Positions 5,433 through 9,684 of a stretch of 9,684 bases of DNA are shown here, one piece after another (the first letter of the stretch is position 1; each line of letters starts with the position of its first letter). The position numbers were made by a program, and so were the translations under genes. The stretch covers positions 1-9,684 of the forward strand of contig JAQTMA010000153.1 of assembly GCA_028714615.1 (NCBI GenBank), in the 5' to 3' direction. Source of the stretch: Anaerolineaceae bacterium (GTDB taxonomy: Bacteria; Chloroflexota; Anaerolineae; Anaerolineales; Anaerolineaceae). The notes beneath the pieces are model-generated. The model searched no databases. It was not told where the DNA came from and worked only from the letters and a program-made list of their open reading frames with translations.

Positions 5433-6438
5433 TCCAACGGAGCTGCATCCACGTGCTTCAAGCGGCCGAAAAGGCGACCGGGTAATCAACTCGGGTGAGA
5501 TGCTCGGCGCTTTCTTTAGCACGTACGGAACGGTATTGATTATCCTGGTTTTGGGAGTCGTTTTTGGCCTAACGGCACCCCGCTTCCTCCTGCTCCAGAA
5601 TATCGTCAATATTTTCAAACAGATCTCGGTCGTGGCCATCATTTCAATCGGCATGCTGATGGTGGTCCTACTGGGTGGAATCGATCTTTCCGTCGGCTCC
5701 TCAGCACTCCTTAGCGGAGTGGTGACCATGTTCCTGATCAACCATGGTTACCTGCCGACCGGTTGGGCCATTTTGGCTGGCTTGCTTTCAGCCTGTCTGG
5801 TCGGTTTGGTCAACGGACTCATGATCGAGGTCGTCCATATCAGTTCGATCATTGTGACCCTGGGGACCATGATCGCCTTCCGCGGTCTTGCACAGACTAT
5901 TTTGTGGATTGATAACGCCTGGCTATGGGTGAAAGATCCGGTCTTGACCTTCCTGGTCCAGAAAACCGTCGGTTTTCTCCCTGTACTGGTCATTTTCATG
6001 CTCATCCTGTATGCGATCTTCATCGTAATTTTGCAGCATACCAGCTTTGGACGCTACTTGTATGCCATCGGTGGAAACCAGCGCGCCGCTACGTTGTCCG
6101 GTCTCCCGGTAGTGCGAACTAAGATTCTGGCGTACGTGTTGTGTGGATTGACAGGCGGCATTGGCGGATTGGTGCTGGTCGCGCGCTTGGCTGCGGTCAG
6201 CCCCCAGGTCGGAAATAACATACAGTTTGATGTTATCACCGCGGTGGTGTTAGGCGGTGCCAGCCTATCCGGCGGCGCAGGTCGGTTGGAGAAAACGCTG
6301 CTTGGGGCGGTGATTGCCGGGATGATCCTCAACTACCTGACCATTAAAGGCATCCCTGGGGAATATCAGAGCGCAGTCAACGGGATTATCATCTTGGTTG
6401 CAGTGATTCTGGACCGCCTCAGTAAACTCAAAGGCTAA
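5425..6438 (+). CDS. Sugar ABC transporter permease 1 (RbsC/AraH-like, BPD_transp_2)
   Basis: A 337-residue inner-membrane subunit forming half of the import channel. After a polar N-terminus of about 33 residues come roughly ten hydrophobic segments, a usual number for the RbsC family. Family hallmarks seen: GGIDLSVGSS (84-93), the IVTLGTMIAFRG segment (143-154), GRYLYAIGGN (209-218) and AVVLGGASLSGGAGR (273-287). In this family the GRYLYAIGGN region contains the cytoplasmic coupling segment that contacts the ATPase. The start ATG overlaps the end of the ATPase gene by 8 bases and is preceded by AAGGCGG (5410-5416) at about 8-base spacing. It differs clearly from the second permease downstream, so the transporter probably uses a heterodimer. 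Substrate specificity cannot be read from the sequence. Confidence 0.94.
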   Translation: MNNPTELHPRASSGRKGDRVINSGEMLGAFFSTYGTVLIILVLGVVFGLTAPRFLLLQNIVNIFKQISVVAIISIGMLMVVLLGGIDLSVGSSALLSGVVTMFLINHGYLPTGWAILAGLLSACLVGLVNGLMIEVVHISSIIVTLGTMIAFRGLAQTILWIDNAWLWVKDPVLTFLVQKTVGFLPVLVIFMLILYAIFIVILQHTSFGRYLYAIGGNQRAATLSGLPVVRTKILAYVLCGLTGGIGGLVLVARLAAVSPQVGNNIQFDVITAVVLGGASLSGGAGRLEKTLLGAVIAGMILNYLTIKGIPGEYQSAVNGIIILVAVILDRLSKLKG

Positions 6439-6526
6439 TACCCTATATATCCACCTAGGTCTTGAATTACCCAATCTGGTCTTCCACTTAACGCATCAAC
6501 GATCGAAGAATTAGAGAGTGTCAACC

Positions 6527-7534
6527 ATGCTAGGAAAAAACAACTTCACTACTCGCCAGAGAATTGGGAAAATTTTACAAGACTTTGGGCTTGTATTAAT
6601 GGCGGTGATCCTGGTAGCTGTCTTTGCCGAGCTCAACCACCATTTTCTCACCTTGGATAATTTTCTCACCATTTTCGAGCAAAATGCTGCTCTGGCGATC
6701 GTCGCAGTCGGGGTCACCTTTACAATTATTGCGGGCCAGTTTGACCTGTCGACCGGTTCTGTCGTTGCATTAGCGAGTGTCATCCTGGCGGTGGTTTACC
6801 AGGCAACCAATAACATCGGTTTGAGCTTGATGGGTGCACTGGGTGCAGCTCTCGCCTGCGGCCTCATCAATGGTATTTTGCTCTCGTACATGGGGATCAA
6901 TTCGGTCATCGTGACCCTCGCTGCCATGATATGGGCACGGGGAATAGCACTCGGTATTACCAAAGGCGATTCACTCCCGTTTACTAGTCCATTTATCGAT
7001 TTTATGAACAACCGCTCGATTCTCGGCCTTTCTCCGATCCTGATTGTTATCATTCTGGCATACATCATCGGTTGGGTTGCCTTGAACCTCACCCGCCTGG
7101 GCCGCTATACGTATGCGATCGGTGGAGATGTCGAGGCGACCAAGCAAGCAGGGGTGGATACCAACCTGTATAAGCTCTTCATTTTCATCTTGAGTGGATT
7201 CATGGTCTGGTTATCTACAATCGTGACGACCGCTCGTATGTCAGCCGGCGCGCCCAATGCTGTGTATGGGCTTGAATTTGACGCCATTGTTGCGGTCATC
7301 ATTGGCGGTAGCAGTATGACGGGTGGTGAGGGCTCGCTTTGGAAAACGATCGTGGGCGTGGTCTTTATCTCAATTTTAAATAATGGTCTGAGCACGATGG
7401 GGATGCGTGATTCTGCGTTTTACCTCTATAAAGGAGCGATCATCTTGGTCGCATTATTATTTGAAGTTCTGAGCCGCCAGTTGATGCGCACAAACCCCAA
7501 TATTGTCGTTGAAAAACCAGTTCCACAGGAATAG
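6527..7534 (+). CDS. Sugar ABC transporter permease 2 (RbsC-like, BPD_transp_2)
   Basis: A 335-residue polytopic membrane protein, the second permease of the importer. Numbering from ATG 6527, hallmarks are AGQFDLSTGSVVAL (69-82), IVTLAAMIWARGIAL (128-142), GRYTYAIGGDVEATKQAGV (192-210) and AVIIGGSSMTGGEGSLW (256-272), parallel to the blocks in permease 1. It has Gln-Phe-Asp-Leu where permease 1 has Gly-Ile-Asp-Leu. The ATG at 6527 is preferred because AGAGAG (6513-6518) lies 8 bases upstream; a GTG at 6518 would add three residues. The 88-base gap after permease 1 shows no terminator, so co-transcription is likely. An 84-base gap without a hairpin precedes the oxidoreductase gene. Together with permease 1 it resembles two-permease systems such as those for rhamnose or autoinducer-2, but no substrate can be assigned. 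Confidence 0.93.
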   Translation: MLGKNNFTTRQRIGKILQDFGLVLMAVILVAVFAELNHHFLTLDNFLTIFEQNAALAIVAVGVTFTIIAGQFDLSTGSVVALASVILAVVYQATNNIGLSLMGALGAALACGLINGILLSYMGINSVIVTLAAMIWARGIALGITKGDSLPFTSPFIDFMNNRSILGLSPILIVIILAYIIGWVALNLTRLGRYTYAIGGDVEATKQAGVDTNLYKLFIFILSGFMVWLSTIVTTARMSAGAPNAVYGLEFDAIVAVIIGGSSMTGGEGSLWKTIVGVVFISILNNGLSTMGMRDSAFYLYKGAIILVALLFEVLSRQLMRTNPNIVVEKPVPQE

Positions 7535-7618
7535 CGACGGCTGAATTTCCCCTCTTTCGGAACGATTGCTGGGACGGGTTTGAGGAAACTGGAGCTCACT
7601 TGAATTTGGAGATGACCT

Positions 7619-8773
7619 ATGGAAGACACTTATGGACATACCCCTACTCAGAAAGCATTTGACCTGGCGGATGTTTATGGGATTGGTTACGACCAAGATC
7701 GCGCCAGCCGAAAACCTCTCAAACTCGGAATCATCGGGGCCGGGCCGGTTGTACAATCCAAACACTGGCCAGCTGTCAAACGCCTCCAAACGATCTGGGA
7801 ACCAGTAGAAGTAACTGCTTTCGCTTTGCGTACGGAGGAACAGGCTCGCAAGGTTGAGCGGGTATTCGGTGGAAAATGGTATCAAGATTACAGAATAATG
7901 CTCGACCAGGAAGAATTGCATGGTGTACTCGTATGCAGCTCGGATAATGTCCACGCCGAGCATGCTCTGGCATGCATTGAACGGGATATCCCGGTGCTGA
8001 TTGAAAAACCGATCACCCGATCCCTAACCGACGCTCAAAATATCTGTCGGATGGCTGATGAGAAAGGCGTACCGGTCATGACGGTTGCGAACAAGCGCTA
8101 TTCGCCGCCGTACCGCCGAGCTAAGAAATTCGTCAGCGAAGGCCCGGTGTCAAACCCGGCGATGTATGTCGGAAAATTCAATCTCGGTTACGACTATGTA
8201 GATATTTTCGAGTCGGGCACAATCCATATTTTTGATATAACCCGCTTTCTCATGGGAGATGTCCGGACCGTTCGATGCATCGGAGTAGATAAATACCATC
8301 ATTGCGTACGGAAATTTCCGATTGATAATGCCATCTCGCAACTTGAATTCCTAACCGGCGCGGTTGGCACTGTCTATACCAGCTCCAGTGCGTTGAGCTT
8401 CAAGCCGTGGGAGCGAGTCGAAGTCTACGGCGATCACGCCTGGCTGGATGTAGATGACCAGTATAAGCTCACTTTGCATGCAAGCGAAATGGAAGGGTCG
8501 CAGTATTGGACACCCATTTTTCCGAACACACTCATCTTTGATGAGGAATTCGGTGGTTTCACTGGCTTGCTGGAAAACTTTCTTCAGGTGATTCGCGGGA
8601 CCGAAAACCCGATCGTCACCGGCTGGGATGGATACCGGGCGTACGAAATTCTGGTCGCAAGCGAACTGTCGCTGGCACGCAAAGGTGCCGTGATCGAACT
8701 CCCCCTCGATCCGGCGAGCGCCGATCAAGAAGCACTAGCCTGGTTACATGCGAACGGTTGGACCGGTAAATGA
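7619..8773 (+). CDS. Gfo/Idh/MocA-family NAD(P)-dependent oxidoreductase
   Basis: A 384-residue cytoplasmic oxidoreductase that probably oxidises or isomerises the imported sugar or a derivative. The ATG follows GGAG (7608-7611) at 7-base spacing. The Rossmann fold begins KLGIIGAGPVV (35-45), with the G-x-G-x-x nucleotide loop. Other family marks are the VLVCSSDNVHAEHA stretch (103-116) and EKP (129-131), whose Lys130 is the usual catalytic lysine. In ESGTIHIFDITRFLMG (198-213), His203 and Asp206 align with the family G-x-H-x-x-D-x-x-R motif. The usual D-x-G-x-H appears as S199-G-T-I-H203, with the Gly one position early, so the catalytic Asp is not obvious. About 34 residues precede the Rossmann fold, longer than usual, and no internal in-frame Met offers a shorter start. 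The dehydratase gene follows 22 bases later. Exact substrate unknown. Confidence 0.9.
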   Translation: MEDTYGHTPTQKAFDLADVYGIGYDQDRASRKPLKLGIIGAGPVVQSKHWPAVKRLQTIWEPVEVTAFALRTEEQARKVERVFGGKWYQDYRIMLDQEELHGVLVCSSDNVHAEHALACIERDIPVLIEKPITRSLTDAQNICRMADEKGVPVMTVANKRYSPPYRRAKKFVSEGPVSNPAMYVGKFNLGYDYVDIFESGTIHIFDITRFLMGDVRTVRCIGVDKYHHCVRKFPIDNAISQLEFLTGAVGTVYTSSSALSFKPWERVEVYGDHAWLDVDDQYKLTLHASEMEGSQYWTPIFPNTLIFDEEFGGFTGLLENFLQVIRGTENPIVTGWDGYRAYEILVASELSLARKGAVIELPLDPASADQEALAWLHANGWTGK

Positions 8774-8795
8774 AAAGAGAGAGGACCGTCCAGAT

Positions 8796-9684
8796 ATGAA
8801 AATAACGAAGTATGAGACGTTTTTAGCCAATGCAGGCCTGCGCAATTATCTCTTTATCCGTTTAACCACCGACACAGGTCTAACCGGAATCGGTGAAGCA
8901 TCCCTTGAATGGCAAGAGAAAACGGTCGAGACCATCTGCCATGAGTGGGTACTCGACCGGGTTCTCAACCGGGATCCGTTTGATATCGAATCTGTGATCG
9001 GGGGAATGATCCGCGATCAATACCAAGGTGGATCGACGGTGATGACAGCCATTAGCGGTGTTGAGCTGGCGATGTGGGATTTGGTTGGCAAAGCCTGCGG
9101 TCAACCGGTTTATAAGTTGATCGGTGGGCGCTGTCAACCGAACATTCCGGCTTATGCCAACGGTTGGTACGGGGGCGCACGTACTCCAAAAGAATACGCC
9201 GAGCGGGCTGTTGACACTGTGCAGCGCGGTTACCAGGGCATGAAGTTTGATCCCTTCGGTACTGCTTGGAAAAAGATGTCTCTGGATGAGATGGATGAAG
9301 GCGAAGCATTGGTCGCAGCCGTCCGTGAAGCCGTCGGCCCCCGGGTAAAACTGATGGTGGAATTTCATGGTCGCCTATCGGCGACCACTGCAATGGCGAT
9401 GATCAACCGGTTGGCGAAGTACGACCCAGCCTGGTGTGAAGAACCGGTACCGCCCGAAGAAATTGGCTTGCTGAACCTGGTGAAACAGAACACGAAAAGC
9501 ATCATCTCATCCGGTGAGCGATTATATACGGTCGCTGATTTTTATAGAATGATCTCGTTGAGAGCAGTGGACGTGCTTCAACCGGATATTGCTCATTGCG
9601 GTGGGCTGCTGGTAAGTAAAAAAGTGGCCGCTATGGCAGCTGCTCAGGACATCACCATCGCGCCGCATTGTTCGGTGGGTCCGG
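8796..9684 (+). CDS. Enolase-superfamily acid-sugar dehydratase (galactonate dehydratase-like), 3' truncated by window
   Basis: The first 296 residues of a mandelate racemase/muconate lactonising enzyme-type protein that removes water from an aldonate to give a 2-keto-3-deoxy acid. The ATG follows AGAGAGGA (8778-8785) at 10-base spacing; the frame is open to the window edge. The N-terminal capping domain spans about 1-115 (TDTGLTGIGEA, GVELAMWDLVGKACGQPVYKLIGG in two pieces) and the barrel follows. Metal ligands appear as Glu189 (VEFHGR), Glu215 (CEEP) and Glu241 (SGER), each 26 residues apart. His191 lies two after the first ligand, Asp264 is in LQPD and His291 is in APHCSVGP. This layout matches the E. 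coli galactonate dehydratase residues as I recall them (183, 185, 209, 235, 258, 285), except that the first ligand is Glu rather than Asp. About 80-100 C-terminal residues are missing. Gluconate, galactonate or another aldonate are all possible substrates. Confidence 0.92.
   Translation, partial: MKITKYETFLANAGLRNYLFIRLTTDTGLTGIGEASLEWQEKTVETICHEWVLDRVLNRDPFDIESVIGGMIRDQYQGGSTVMTAISGVELAMWDLVGKACGQPVYKLIGGRCQPNIPAYANGWYGGARTPKEYAERAVDTVQRGYQGMKFDPFGTAWKKMSLDEMDEGEALVAAVREAVGPRVKLMVEFHGRLSATTAMAMINRLAKYDPAWCEEPVPPEEIGLLNLVKQNTKSIISSGERLYTVADFYRMISLRAVDVLQPDIAHCGGLLVSKKVAAMAAAQDITIAPHCSVGP

Noticed and set aside
8880..9393. Two - strand open frames at the right end
   Set aside because: They oppose the dehydratase gene, whose metal-ligand and catalytic residues are all in place on the + strand.

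Overview
The window holds the 3' end of a dihydrolipoamide acyltransferase (E2) gene, followed by what looks like one complete sugar or sugar-acid uptake and catabolism locus running off the right edge. All recognisable genes are on the + strand. The substrate-binding protein is a lipoprotein with a Cys lipobox and a long Thr/Pro/Ala linker. That linker style, together with the moderate G+C and the gene repertoire, suggests a Chloroflexota bacterium (Anaerolineae-like). This placement is an inference from style, not from a marker gene.

Layout: (1) 1-518, E2 C-terminal catalytic domain, visibly richer in G+C than what follows. (2) 519-647, a strong sigma70-type promoter (TTGACT-17-TAAAAT) with a perfect 15-bp palindrome at the expected transcription start. 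(3) 648-1373, a GntR-family regulator of the FadR/FCD type, ending in a 13-bp-stem terminator that overlaps its own stop codon. (4) 1374-1567, a leader with a FadR-like operator candidate, a short inverted repeat and an orphan perfect Shine-Dalgarno. (5) 1568-3709, a sugar-binding lipoprotein made of two nearly identical complete binding domains in tandem. (6) A strong GC stem-loop without a U-tract at 3725-3750. (7) 3882-7534, a two-NBD sugar ABC ATPase and two different RbsC-type permeases. (8) 7619-8773, a Gfo/Idh/MocA-family oxidoreductase. (9) 8796 to the right end, an enolase-superfamily acid-sugar dehydratase of the galactonate dehydratase type, truncated by the window.

How the genes work together (inference): the double-headed lipoprotein captures a sugar, polyol or sugar acid outside the membrane and delivers it to a heterodimeric permease powered by one ATPase chain. 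The oxidoreductase then oxidises it (or an epimer), and the dehydratase converts the resulting aldonate to a 2-keto-3-deoxy acid, a non-phosphorylative route. FCD regulators commonly sense carboxylates, so the acid intermediate or substrate is a plausible inducer.

The most unusual element is the substrate-binding protein. Two 931-bp copies, offset by exactly 1014 bp and differing by eye at only two bases, are fused in frame through a real linker with no second signal peptide. The ABC ATPase is also notable, because its second ATP site has decayed beyond the usual degeneracy of this family.
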